From Linum tenue (lineage: Eukaryota; Streptophyta; Magnoliopsida; Malpighiales; Linaceae): 64,000 nucleotides of DNA. The notes beneath the pieces are model-generated. The model saw nothing but the letters and a program-made list of their open reading frames with translations, was not told where the DNA came from and did no database searches. Numbering within the stretch: position 1 is the stretch's first letter; the number at the start of each line of letters is the position of its first letter. The stretch is taken from NCBI GenBank assembly GCA_946122785.1, contig CAMGYJ010000006.1, positions 52,472,066 through 52,536,065 of the forward strand, written 5' to 3'. Of this stretch, positions 31,945 through 43,114 are shown piece after piece. Both the position numbers and the translations under genes were made by a program.

Positions 31945-33086
31945 CTACTTTTTGCGCTTGAGTGGACCAGTCTTATACCCAGATTTAGTCGGCTTACCCC
32001 ATGGAGTCTGCGACACTCTACCGAAAGAGCCACTACTTTTGCTCCTACCTTCTCCACCGCCGTGGGGATGATCCACCGGATTCATAGCCACTCCTCGAAC
32101 AACTGGCCTTCTCCCTAACCACCTGCTGTGCCCTGCCTTTGTAAGCTTCTTCGCCCCATGGCTGGCATTGGACACCACCCCAACCGTCGCCCTGCATCGA
32201 GCATCGATGATCTTCTCAGCACCAGAAGGAAGTTTTATCACACAAATTTCGGCTGTTGGCTCCTTCATGATTTTGGCACTCGTCCCTGCAGCTCGAACCA
32301 GCTTCCCACCTTGGCCCGGCCGCATCTCAATGTTGTGGATTATGGTACCAATTCGCATTGAAGCAAGCGGCATGTTGCTTCCAGTCTGGGAGTTGATGTC
32401 GAGATGAAGGAGCTCTCTCTTCATCGTCTCCCTCAATAAATTAGCATCAGCAGCTGCATCTTTTCCTTTTTACAAACACAGACAGAAGAAAAGAAATTTG
32501 TATCAAGTTCCATAAAGCGGGTAGGAGATTGTAATGACTGCCTATCTAGGTTCCTGCTGCACCGAGTGTTCCACTCTACCATTTTGTAAAGTCGTTGAGT
32601 CCTTGCAACACTGTTCACTAAGACATTGCCACTTAAGATTCCGAGCACCATTGAAGGCTTCCTTTCCAGGTCTTAGTAAGAAATGGTGAACAAGAATCAG
32701 TCTGCATTTCTAGGAAAGGCGAATGTACGGTTTAGGTCTCCATATCTCACATTGAACTTCTAACTACAACGCAGTCAAAGATAGTTCGAAGGCTCAAAAT
32801 CACACCAAGTATGAACACTGAATTCCTCGAATCCCAGCAATAACTAGAGACAAAACCTTCCAGTTCAATAACGTAGTTCGGATTCCTCACAACTAATTCA
32901 CAGAACAACTAAAGAAGGAAAGCAATCGACTACGAAGTTGCATTCAGAGACGCGCGTACCGGTGGCAACGGAGAAACTGCGGCAAAGAGTGCTGCTACCG
33001 TCAAATACGGCAGAGGAGCGATTCAGAGGTTGGAGAAGCCTATTGAAGAGAGAAGACGAAGCCGCTCGAGCTCTCCATAGAGCCAT
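31945..33086 (-). CDS. RPL2: Mitochondrial ribosomal protein L2, C-terminal part, nuclear-encoded (213 aa)
   Basis: Two exons: 32960-33086 and 31945-32459 with GT-AG borders, joined in phase 1, total 642 nt. Exon 1 encodes an Arg/Ser-rich presequence (MALWRARAASSSLFNRLL to SFSVATG) typical of mitochondrial import. Exon 2 encodes the C-terminal half of L2 (GSNMPLASMRIGTIIHNIE, RATVGVVSN, RGVAMNPVDHPHGGGEGR), including the conserved His near the peptidyl-transferase centre. The N-terminal RNA-binding half of L2 is absent. In several eudicots L2 is split, the 5' half staying in mitochondrial DNA and the 3' half moved to the nucleus. Length and structure fit that arrangement. It shares a promoter region with the methyltransferase gene. 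Confidence 0.95.
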
Positions 33087-33447
33087 GGCCGATGATCGAT
33101 TCTGCAAATTTGGGTTCTGTGCCTAGGAAAGGTTTTAGTGCGTCTCTGTGCATCCAACCCCTCTTCCGCCCGCCGGCCACCAGCGTGTTATGTCTTGCCA
33201 AGAGCAGAGCCGTGGGCTTTTAATGGGCCACTTGGTTATTAGGTTAGGCCAACAATTGGGCCCATAACTCAAATGTAAGCTAGCTACTTAGCTAGTGGCA
33301 ACTACTGCCGGGATGGGGATGGGGGAAATCAGGTTGGTTTGTTGGCGATGATAACTTGGCGACTCCGATGTTCGACCCTGTCTGATTCTCAGTAGAGGAA
33401 TTCCGCCACCGCAACGGAAATCTCAGTTTCCTTCTTCACCTTGATCG
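33087..33447. promoter_or_regulatory. Divergent promoter with site II (TGGGCY) elements
   Basis: 361 bp between the RPL2 ATG (minus) and the methyltransferase ATG (plus). Contains TGGGCT (33213-33218), TGGGCC (33224-33229) and TGGGCCC (33257-33263). Such site II motifs bind TCP factors and are common in plant nuclear genes for mitochondrial and ribosomal proteins. That they act on both genes is inference. Confidence 0.7.
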
Positions 33448-34674
33448 ATGGATGCCACGACGTCAGTGCTCCTCAGTTCGCACTCCAGCTCACTTGGTTT
33501 TAGTTTACGAAGCAATTCAGCTGCAGGAAACAGAAATGTCTCATTGGGGCATTTCAACAAACACCTGGCGTCTCGGAAGTCTAGCACAAGCTCTGGCTTT
33601 CGTCGCGACTCGAAGCCGCTCGGTTCCCCGCTGCGTTCTTCATTTTCAGTAAAGCAGTGGGTGCCTTTGCTGAAAATAACGAGGACCCATTTGGTTTCTC
33701 CTGCCAAATGTTCGTACTCCGGCTATACAAGTCCCGACTCTTCGCTGGCCCAACCACTGCTCGGACCCTACAAGGACTTGTCCTTCGAGAAATTGAAGAG
33801 AGCAGTCTTTGAAGTAAGCCCTGTTCGAGCTGTTAAGTGGTTTGTTATCTTGGCCGCTCTGATTTCTGCCGCTAAATGGACTTCGAATGTGCTGTTCAGT
33901 CCCTTCTTTTGGTCCTTCTTTAGCATGACTTGGATGTTCTGGCCATGGATGGTGGCTGTTTCGTTAGCGGGTTACGGATTATACTGCTTCTATAGGCATG
34001 CCAAGGGCGAAGCCAGCATTCTCCAGCAGCTGGCCATTGTTACTAGCGTCTTCGCCTGGCTCACTCTTGTGCCTCCTGCCCATTTTAATGGTTTCCTTGA
34101 GGGGTGGCCCATCGTATTCTTCCTTGTGTACCACTACTTCTTTTTCTTCAACGTGAGTGTTAGGAAACGTCTGTATGGAGATTATTACGGTCGCCCACAT
34201 GACCCAAAGTGGGATGTGAACCCTCCTAATTGGTCTCGGGCTTTGTTCTGCGTTGGAGTCATGATTGGTCATTGGCTTGCAGCTTTCGAAGGGCCAGAGC
34301 TGCATCTTGTTCCCGGTGGGTGGAGCAATGTATGGATTTGGATACTCATAGTTGTGACTTCACTGATGCAGTACAACTCAACCTTTTACCTTGCCAAGTA
34401 CTCCGAGAAGGTGGTGGTTCCAACTTCTGTTGTGCAATTCGGGCCATATAGATGGGTCAGGCATCCTATGTACTCGTCTACGATGCTTCTATTTGCAGCT
34501 TATTTTGTTGCCCTGCGTGCTCCTTTGAGCTTGGTGTTCATTGTAGCAGTATCTTTGACGTATTATGAGAAGAAGGCTAAAATGGAGGAGGGTCTTATGA
34601 TTGAGAATTTTGGGGAGAGTTATCTGCAGTACATGAATAAAGTTCGGTACAAGTTCATTCCTCTTGTTTTCTAG
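33448..34674 (+). CDS. Plastid-targeted membrane methyltransferase of the ICMT/PEMT fold (408 aa)
   Basis: Intronless. The first 70 or so residues are rich in Ser, Thr and Arg and lack acidic residues, like a chloroplast transit peptide. After a Lys/Glu segment (FEKLKRAVFEVSPVRAVKW) come about seven hydrophobic helices, among them a Trp/Phe-rich pair (FFWSFFSMTWMFWPW) and FFLVYHYFFFF. The C-terminal motif FGPYRWVRHPMYSS (about 333-346), the E-E-L pair (KMEEGLMIENFG) and Y-Y-V-IP ending mark the isoprenylcysteine carboxyl methyltransferase / phospholipid methyltransferase family, which uses S-adenosylmethionine. The substrate cannot be told from sequence. Start chosen as the first Met of the open frame, which gives the transit peptide. 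Confidence 0.85.
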   Translation: MDATTSVLLSSHSSSLGFSLRSNSAAGNRNVSLGHFNKHLASRKSSTSSGFRRDSKPLGSPLRSSFSVKQWVPLLKITRTHLVSPAKCSYSGYTSPDSSLAQPLLGPYKDLSFEKLKRAVFEVSPVRAVKWFVILAALISAAKWTSNVLFSPFFWSFFSMTWMFWPWMVAVSLAGYGLYCFYRHAKGEASILQQLAIVTSVFAWLTLVPPAHFNGFLEGWPIVFFLVYHYFFFFNVSVRKRLYGDYYGRPHDPKWDVNPPNWSRALFCVGVMIGHWLAAFEGPELHLVPGGWSNVWIWILIVVTSLMQYNSTFYLAKYSEKVVVPTSVVQFGPYRWVRHPMYSSTMLLFAAYFVALRAPLSLVFIVAVSLTYYEKKAKMEEGLMIENFGESYLQYMNKVRYKFIPLVF

Positions 34675-37030
34675 AGCAATCAGGATGTATGTGGAAGCTA
34701 ATTGTGATGCTGTATCAGTTATGCAAATCAATAGGCAAGTGTTTGTTTGAGATTGAATGTTTTGCCAATTCTTAATATCTAGCCTCAATGTTGACGACTC
34801 ATTCTTATTTCAAGTTTGTCAGAGCACTTTCTGCTCCATCTGACTGTCCCTTCTGCTCAATCCATATTGGCTGTGCGATTGTTGCACGAATTTTATGTGC
34901 TGCATTCAATTGGTTTTAGTTTACAAAAGCTTAGTTTAGCACTGGGTATGGTTGATCATTATATTCTCACTTGGGCTTCTATGAAGTATTTCAGAACTTA
35001 GTATGCTACTTCAGTTGTTCAGGTTAAAGTGATGTGGTGGTCAGATGTGTACTTTGGACTGCAATCAATTATAATGCAGTCCACCTCTAAAGCATTCACA
35101 TATTAACAGTATTATCGTGTGGAAGTTCTATGCCGGGAATCTGGTTGGACCTGTAGAAAGAGCAACCAACTTTCTGCTTCTGAAACTTTTGGTGTTGAAA
35201 AGTTTGATGAGAAGAATTCACTGTACCCTTGATCTCAAAGTTCAAGCTCTCTTGAGAAGGTATGCGCTGCTTGGCGACTATCACGAAAATGATTATGACA
35301 GTCGTCGATAGGTCTGTTGATGGGTATCTTAGAGCTCACTTGAGTTCATATGATATGTGCACAAGGTTCCACTTTTGGCCATGTGAGTTACTGTGTCTTC
35401 TTGCGTGCTTTTCAAGGTTCCCTCAGTTGCTTCCTTATAGTGCTGCCCATTTATCTTTAATGCAGAATTAGTCTTTGTTTGTTCATATAATGTGGAGGCA
35501 GGGTCACTGCCTCCCTCCAATCGACGACATTGGCCGCCAACCTTCTCTCTCTAGTCTCTCCCTGTCTCGCTCTCTCCACAAGAATGGTTTAACTTTGGAA
35601 ACAACCATACTCTTTTTGTAGGTTCCCTTCATGCGAAAAATTCGTTAGTGGTGGTCCCAGGCCAGGACATTGACTTTCCACGGCCAGAACAACTGGATTT
35701 CTGGGTCGTGGACGGCACAGATGGCCTATCACTGTCACTCAAGGAGCCAGATGCTCCGTCGCGCATACCTTTTGGTCCCCAGCCTTGGCTTCTTTTCCCT
35801 TTTCCTTTCCTTTTTCTCTAAAGAGAGAACTCACTTCCCTTTTATCCCTTCACATTCTGTGGGGCTTGGATTTTGGCCGCTTCATTGATGGCCTCCATTC
35901 CGATTCTTTCCAATTCGTGAAGAGTATTCCAGTTGCTTTACAATTGTCCCTTCACGTTCTCAGATTTTTCGATTTCCTTCGGCTGCTGCTGAAAGGAGGA
36001 ATTTTGAATTAGTGGCAGAGTTTCCACTGGTGCTATAGCTTTTTCTGCGTATGTGGCTGTAGCTTTAGGATGACTCAATGTGTTTCTTGAACTAGGTCGT
36101 CCGCTATCTGTTTGTAGAAATGTCGCAATTCTAGAATCGAGCAAGAATATGAGTTATGCTTTCCATGCTTATTGCTGGATCTCAATCCCTCGCTGCCAAA
36201 ACTCGGAAAATAAGCTTATCAATAGTTTAATGGATTTTCTTCAAACGTCATCCATGACCATCTTTTGCAGGTGGCGTTCTGTTTGGTTTGCTGCAGCAGA
36301 GTGTTCTACACCGTCAGATCTAGAAGTAGGGTACCTTACTTTGCGTGGTTTGGCAAGGGTATCTTACAAGCCTTATGACTGGAATTTGGGTGACATTTAG
36401 GTTTCTTCAATTTCCACTTTTGTCATTTGTGAGGTGGCTTCTGTTTTCTTGGCTGACTTAATTGGGTTGCGGTAGAGTTCCTGTCAAGTTGCGGCTGATC
36501 CCCTGACCTTGTCAAAAGTTTCCACCATCAGACAATTTGTGAGGTAATGAGTAAGTTGGTTCAACATTGCTACAATTAATGCATAAGTTTGAATCAATGG
36601 AAATATGGAAGCAGGTACTAGCTCTGTTGTACAAATTTAAAGTTGAAGACTAATGAACTAAGAAAGGAAATCTCTTGTTGTTATGAAAGTTGTCTTGCCT
36701 CATCCTTTTGATATTACGTGCTACATAAAGGAGATGAATATAGTGCCAGTCTAGCCTTAACCAGACAAAATGATAGATATATTTTATGATTAATAGACTG
36801 GAGCCAGAAGCTGATACTTTGTCTCTTAGCTAAATTCAATAATTTGATTGAATAGTGTGACATATTATATTGGGAACTCAGGAGAATTCTCCATTGGAGA
36901 GTTCCAGGAAAGTGGGATAGATGTAGCTTGGAAGGAGGTAAAGATAAACTGCATTCCCTTACTAGCAACCCTTGTATATGGTATATACTTGTTGAGGTTG
37001 AGCCTTTTGCAACTACTGGCCCTTAACTCA
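34675..37030. other. Intergenic stretch, no gene supported
   Basis: 3' flank of the methyltransferase gene, then about 2 kb of unremarkable sequence. Small frames near 35670-36400 have no recognisable domain. A short palindrome GGAGGCAGGGTCACTGCCTCC-like stem occurs at about 35493. Confidence 0.5.
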
Positions 37031-39926
37031 ATGACTATTGTTGCAGCTTTTCTGTTCTGCATGTGCTTTTGCCTTGTGGTTTCTTGTGAAGGCTGTAGTC
37101 TGGATGAAAGAGAAACATTTTTGAAGTTCAAGGGTGATCTTGAAGACCCTTCAAGCTTTCTGTCATCTTGGGTTGGACAAAAGGATTGTTGTACATGGTT
37201 TGGAGTCGTCTGTGATAAATTTACTGACCATGTCACTGAGCTTCATCTCGGATGGCCTTCTTCTTGGCACGATTCTATGTTTAGTGGTAAGCTAAATCCC
37301 TCATTACTTCAGTTGAAGTATCTTAGCTATTTAGACATGTCAACAATAATTTTCAAGGGATTTCTGTTCCAAGTTTTCGTGGCTCTATGAGTAGTTTAAA
37401 GCACCTTTACCTAGATGGAGCTAGATTTGGAGGAGTAATCCCTCATCAACTGGGAAGCCTCTCAAATCTGCAGCGACTAGCCTGCGGGCTGCTGGAGATT
37501 ATGAGTTATATACTGATAGTTTGAAGTGGCTTTCTGGTATGTCTTCACTAAGATACTTTGATTTGAGTGAAGTCGATCTTAGCAATGCTTCTGACTGGTT
37601 GAACATGATCAACACAATCCAATATCTTTCAGCATTATACCTTCCAAACTGTCCAATCCGCCATAGCCCTCCCCTCAAGAATTTTACCTTTCTTCTTTGT
37701 CTGCTCTTAATTTGTATCACAATCAATTTGGTCAAACTTCAGTTCCTAGTTGGATTTTTCATCTTCAGAGTCTTACTTACTTGAATCTAGGATTCAACTC
37801 CTTTGGTGGACCAATTCCTAACCGACTTCAAAACCTTACTTCAATGAGGATAATTCGCTTGCATTTCAATCGATTCAATCATTCAGTATCAAACTAATTC
37901 TATAGGTTAAGTCATCTTGAGAAACTCCATCTATACCGCAATGAGTTGGATGGTAAAATCTTAAATGATGCAATTGGAAACTTGTCTTCTCTTGTTCGCC
38001 TTGACATGTCATTCAATCGTGGCCTTGAATTAGGGAGTGGGGTCTCTAGAGTCGTTCAAAAGCTATTGCCTTGCTCTGGAACATGTAAAACTGCATCAAA
38101 CTATATCAGAGTTGCTTGAAATCTTTGGAGATTGTGCTAATTCCTTACAGGAATTGCTGTATAGTTGCCAACTGTCAGGTCAGTTGACCGATCGGATTGG
38201 AAATTTCAAGAGACTTTACAGTCTCATCCTTGCAAACAATTCCAGTGCTGGTTCACTTCCAATGGCATTCGAGAAAAGAAATCTTTGAATTATGTAGACC
38301 TTGCAAGAAATAGTATCAACAGGGCTATTCCAACAAATTTTGGGGCTCTTGCACAACTGCATTATGTGGATATCTCTCAGAACTCATTGCATGGTGTTGT
38401 TTACCCTGACATTCATTTTGCCAACCTCAAAAAGTTGGCTTGCTTTTATGCATCTGGAAACCATATGGTGTTGAAAGTTAAACCAGATTGGGATCCTTCC
38501 AAGCTACTTCAAGTATTAGACCTAGAATCCTGGTATGTTGGACCCGAGTTCCCCAATTGGTTCCGAAGTTTGTAGCAACTTAAGTATCTTGATCTATCTA
38601 ATTCTGGAATTTCGGAACCCATTCCTGGTTGGTTCTGTAGCATATTGTCTCAGTTATACTATTTGAATTTCTCTCGCAACCAAATCTCTTGAAGACTTCC
38701 ATGTCATTCATGTTGTTTGTCTGACATCATTGTTTGATTTCAGCTTCGATTGCCTGGAAGGTCCGTTGCCTACTATCTCATCCAACTTATCATATCTGGA
38801 CCTTTCCAACAACTTGTTTTCTGGGAACTTGTTCAAGTTTTTGTGTTTCAACACCCATTAAATGAGGTCTACATAATTTCTGAGCCTGTATGGTAATAGT
38901 TTGACTGGCGAGATCCCAGATTGTTGGAAGACTTGGAAGAAGTTGTCGAGTATAAGGCTTGGTGGAAATAAGTTCCACTACAAGATTCCAAAGTCCCTTG
39001 GATATGTAAGCTCTCTCAAGTCTTTGCACCTTTAGAACAATAGGTTGTCTGGTGCAATTCCTCCATCCCTCCAAAAATGTTCCAGGTTAAATGCAGTTGA
39101 CTTGGGTGATACTGAATTGGAAGCTAAGATAGAATGGATGGGACAAAGCCTTTCAAGTTTGTCCATTCTTAGTTTGCGTGGGAATAAGCTTCATGGCAGT
39201 GTACCTAAGTAGATCTGCAACCTGCAACCTTTACGGATCTTGGATCTTTCTCACAACTCGCTCTGGTACCTTGCCAGGATGTGTTGCTAATCTCAGTTCC
39301 TTGGCTACCCCAAACAATGATACTTCAGACATCAGTTGGCCCTTTGGTGGTCTGGGGAAATCATATTTGGATACTCAGATTCTAGTGAGGAAAGGGCAGT
39401 TGTTGGATTGCAGCACCATACTGAACAATGTCGTAAGTCTGAACATCTCCTGGATTAACTTGTCAGGAGAGCTTCCAAAACAGATCATAAACCAGGCAGC
39501 CCTTAAATATCTCAACTTGTCGCATAATTCATTGTCTGGCGCAATTCCACAGGACCTAACCGCGATGCTATCTCTCGAATCAATGGATCTATCAATGAAC
39601 CAGCTATCCAGATCAATCCCTTCAAGCCTCGGAAGTCTCACATTCTTCAATTACTTGAACTTGTCGTACACAACTTGGGTGGTAAAATTCCTTCAAGAAC
39701 TCAACTGCTGAGTTTTGATTCATTTAGCTTCACTGGCAACCAACAACTTTGCAGGCCTCCGTTGAATGCGGACTGCAGCAATGACAGCAGCAGAGTGCTC
39801 GGTTTAATGGATGGAGAAGGAAATGATGAAGAGCATGAATTGCATTGGTTCTCTGGCAGCATAGCTCTGGATTTTGTGGGCGGTTTCTGTAGTGTGGTTG
39901 CACTTTTTGCATTCAACCGTCCGTGA
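37031..39926 (+). pseudogene. LRR receptor-like protein (RLP) pseudogene
   Basis: Starts at the ATG at 37031 with a signal peptide (FLFCMCFCLVVSC), an LRRNT_2 cap (DERETFLKFKGDLEDP, WVGQKDCCTWFGVVCD) and LRRs (LSYLDMS, LSSLRYFDLS-type, LTYLNLGFNSFGGPIP, LKYLNLSHNSLSGAIP, SLESMDLSMNQLSRSIP). It ends with the typical RLP tail GKIPSRTQLLSFDSFSFTGN, an acidic stretch and a short membrane segment, without kinase. RLPs sense microbial or developmental ligands at the plasma membrane. This copy is dead: a 1-base loss near 37341 leads to TGA at 37388-37390, a shift near 37683, a stop after HSVSN near 37896, and further breaks to 39700. LRRs are still readable in several frames. Confidence 0.9.
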
Positions 39927-41027
39927 TGAAGTCGTATATATTTGTCACTACATTGATTCATATACGGGATGGATAAATCACAAATTATACATGTATAGAA
40001 CCTGTTTCTACAACTGTCTATAGACTGTTGCTATGGTGCATTATTCATAACGTGCAAGCGAGATTGGAAATGGCCATGTGTTTCGTACGTGGAATCAGTT
40101 GTTTCTGTATCCTTAACTTGCTTGTGAATTCAGTGTATGTGCTTGCCATGTGCTCATATGGCCACCAAGTACAACAGACATTTTCTGCAGACAATGACGA
40201 TGGTGAAGTTGGCTTTGGGAGGGTGCTCTTGATGGTCTTGTTAGGGAAGGCCAATTGCAGAAGCAGGTTTCTCGCACTACAATTGTTCTAGCAAGGAACT
40301 TCAAACGTCTGCTAGTGCGACAGAGCGGTGGTGGCTCAAGCAGAAAACAACCACAATGACAACAAAATTTCATTTCCTGGCCAATACAAACAGTTCGCAA
40401 AGGCATTAACTTTTATTACTAGAATTCGAGCATGTGATATGGGAGTCCCAAATTAAAATTGAAATCAACTAATCAATACGATAATTTTTTAAATTCTATT
40501 TTTATAACATCAAGCGTGTGTAAAGCCTAATCTGTGTTTCAATTAATCGGTAGAACTGATATAGACTTAAACTAGATTGAAACTCGCCCGTTGGCCGGAT
40601 ACATTTCACAATTGTTAAAACAACAATAGTAATTGTATGAATTAAAAATACCTCTTTGTTGGTAACTTATAGAATATAAATTATTCTATTAAAAAAAATT
40701 AACAATAACCTATGTCATTAGAATTTTTTCAACATTTTAACATATGCAATGATGCAAAGAAGTTAAACCCTACGAAAACCTATGTCGTTACAATATGAAT
40801 TCACTTATGAGATTTGCAATTTTCTACTCTCTCATTCATGTGATTTTCACTCAATTACCTCAATTAACCTTTGTGCTTCCCTGTCTGCTTTCTCTTCCTT
40901 GCGAGGCTCCCACGTCTTTCGTTGGGTTTCTGGGAAGCCATCGGCAGTAGCCAGCTTATCAGCAAACAAAGACTGTGAGCGGATCCTTAATTCTTCTTGT
41001 GCCTCTAATCCCTTGTAGGAAATCACG
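39927..41027. other. Intergenic stretch, nothing recognised
   Basis: AT-rich from about 40420 to 40760. The part just before 41028 would be the LINE 5' untranslated region, whose start I cannot place. No target-site duplication matching the LINE's 3' end was found by eye. Confidence 0.5.
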
Positions 41028-43114
41028 ATGGCACATATGACGGAAGATCATGTTGTGCAATTCTCACTTGAGCAAGTTCAATCGACTAAATTTCGTCGTA
41101 CCCATACCCTCCTCGCCGCTTATTCACAAATAATCATGTCACGACGATGGAGCTAAGGGAGTCGCTGAATGTGCCATGGCAAGGAAAAGGTCGAATCAAA
41201 GTATTTATAACGAAGCATGGACTATTTGAGTTTGTGCTTCCAAGTGAGGAGTTGCGAGGCTGGGTCTTGAAGCGAACTCCCTGGGTGATCACAAACAAGA
41301 TCCTGCATCTGTGTGCGTGGTCTCTTGTCATCTCGCGCCGTACATTCGAGGATCTCGCTATAGCACCATTCCGGGTACAACTCTGGGATGTGAAGGAAGA
41401 CTGCTGTACAAAGCAATTTGGGCGGAAAGTGGTGAATGCCACTATTGGGAAGGTTCTAGAAGCTGGTGTGTACAGTTGCCAGGACACGTGTCGCTATTTT
41501 GTGAAGTTCAGGGCCCTTATCGACTTTACTAAGCCGCTCCGATCTCAACTGATGGCGACAAGTGATGATACAGGTTGTTTCTGGGTTAGCCTCAAATATG
41601 AACACTTGCCTAGCTTTTGTTTTCACTGTGGAAGGGTGGGTACTCCGGGCGGGCGTTTGCGTTTGATCCTCCTTCCCGTAAGGAATGTTTTCGGGCCCCA
41701 CATGTCTACAAAAAAGCTGGGGACACGAGTCTTGAAGAGGAGGATGACCACCAACAATTCAATGGTCCACCTAGATCGGTGTGGATCAACCAAAATTTTT
41801 TAGAGGCTCGTGATCCAAAGGAGCAAAGGGGGAGACAAGAGGTGGGGTGAATTCCTCTTTGGATGTTCTTCCTGTTCATCCACGCGTAAATCACCGCGGC
41901 TTCCCGGTGGGTCGTCATCCTCCCTCCCCAACTGGCTCGAAAATGCATAATCCTAGGGGGAGGAGCCCTCGTGGCTTACTTATCTCCAAGTCGCCCAAGG
42001 TGAAAAATACCCCCCCCCCCCCCATGTGCGTCCAGCTTCTGGACTAAAGGAATGGGAAGCAAGCTCCAAGACTGCTTGAGCTCTTCGTGGGGATCGGTAG
42101 GTTCCGGTTGCTAGGAAAAATGAAATGGAGCTGCCTGGTGGTGTTGATAGGAACCAAGGGTTTGGAGATAGGCATGGGGAGCAAGATTCTGACAACTTAA
42201 ATTCTTCGATTAGGGTCTCCCTCGAGTAGCAGCATCGCGACGTTTGGTTCTGGTTGAAGATTCGGAGGACGAGCCTTTTTTGGTGCACCCATGCGTTCCA
42301 TGCATGCAATGGACCTTGGTGATACTGAAAATATTGAAGACACGGTCAGTCCACCAACTAAAAACATCTTGAAGTCTAGTCGAAGGGGTCCTTTGAGGAA
42401 GAAAGATTTCTAGCATGGGGAGCGCTCTCCCGCGGTGCAGCTAGCCTTGTCACGGTTCCTAAACAACGATGCTACAAGAAGGGGTTTAATGAGCCTCCAA
42501 AGAAGCTGGATGCGAGTAAATATGTTGGGCGGTGTACTGCGATTAAGTTGGGGAAGGCCAAGGTTGATGATTATCAACTAGATTTTGTTATATTGAAGGC
42601 GAGCCCTAAGGTGGATCCTGAGTTGGCCTTCGAGGATGTGATTCCCCTGGAGGATTTGGAGGATAGACTCTCTCCCCCTGTGGTGACAAGGCCTGCTCTT
42701 TGTCGCGATGTCCAGAATGTGGTGGATTCTGATGATACTATTTCAGAGGAAGAAGCACTTGTCTTTCAATTAAAAAGGTGTGCGATCAAGGCTGGGAGAG
42801 GCGCTGCTCAAAAATTCCACACATGACAGGTTCGTCAGATGGTTAAGGCTTTTGAAGCCGAAATGGTAATTAACCAAGATGCTGGCGACAAACGGAGTGG
42901 TGGTGGTCATCAAGAGACTAACATGGTGGTGAATTTGAATGAGTATGGTTCTAACATACTCGAGCCTGGGATTGGTGGTAGGAAACGACCACTGCACGAG
43001 ATTGATGGGGTCGAGATAGAGGTGCCCACACCAAAGAAGCAATTTGTCGAAGAAAAGATTGATGAAGATAAGGTGAAGGAAGCCAGCCTAGAATGGCCCC
43101 GTCGGGATAAATGA
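41028..43114 (+). pseudogene. LINE ORF1 (DUF4283 + zinc knuckle), frameshifted
   Basis: From the ATG at 41028 (MAHMTEDHVVQFSLEQV) the frame breaks near 41150. It resumes as ESLNVPWQGKGRIKVFITKHG and FEDLAIAPFRVQLWDV (DUF4283 type), then VSLKYEHLPSFCFHCGRVG, the start of a zinc knuckle lost to a frameshift near 41637. The C-terminal part, resuming at 42548 and 42839, ends PRRDK at the TGA at 43112-43114. ORF1 proteins bind element RNA. Confidence 0.8.

Noticed and set aside
31945..33086. Recent mitochondrial DNA insertion (NUMT) carrying rpl2
   Set aside because: It has an intron and a targeting presequence and lacks surrounding mitochondrial sequence, so it is an established nuclear gene.
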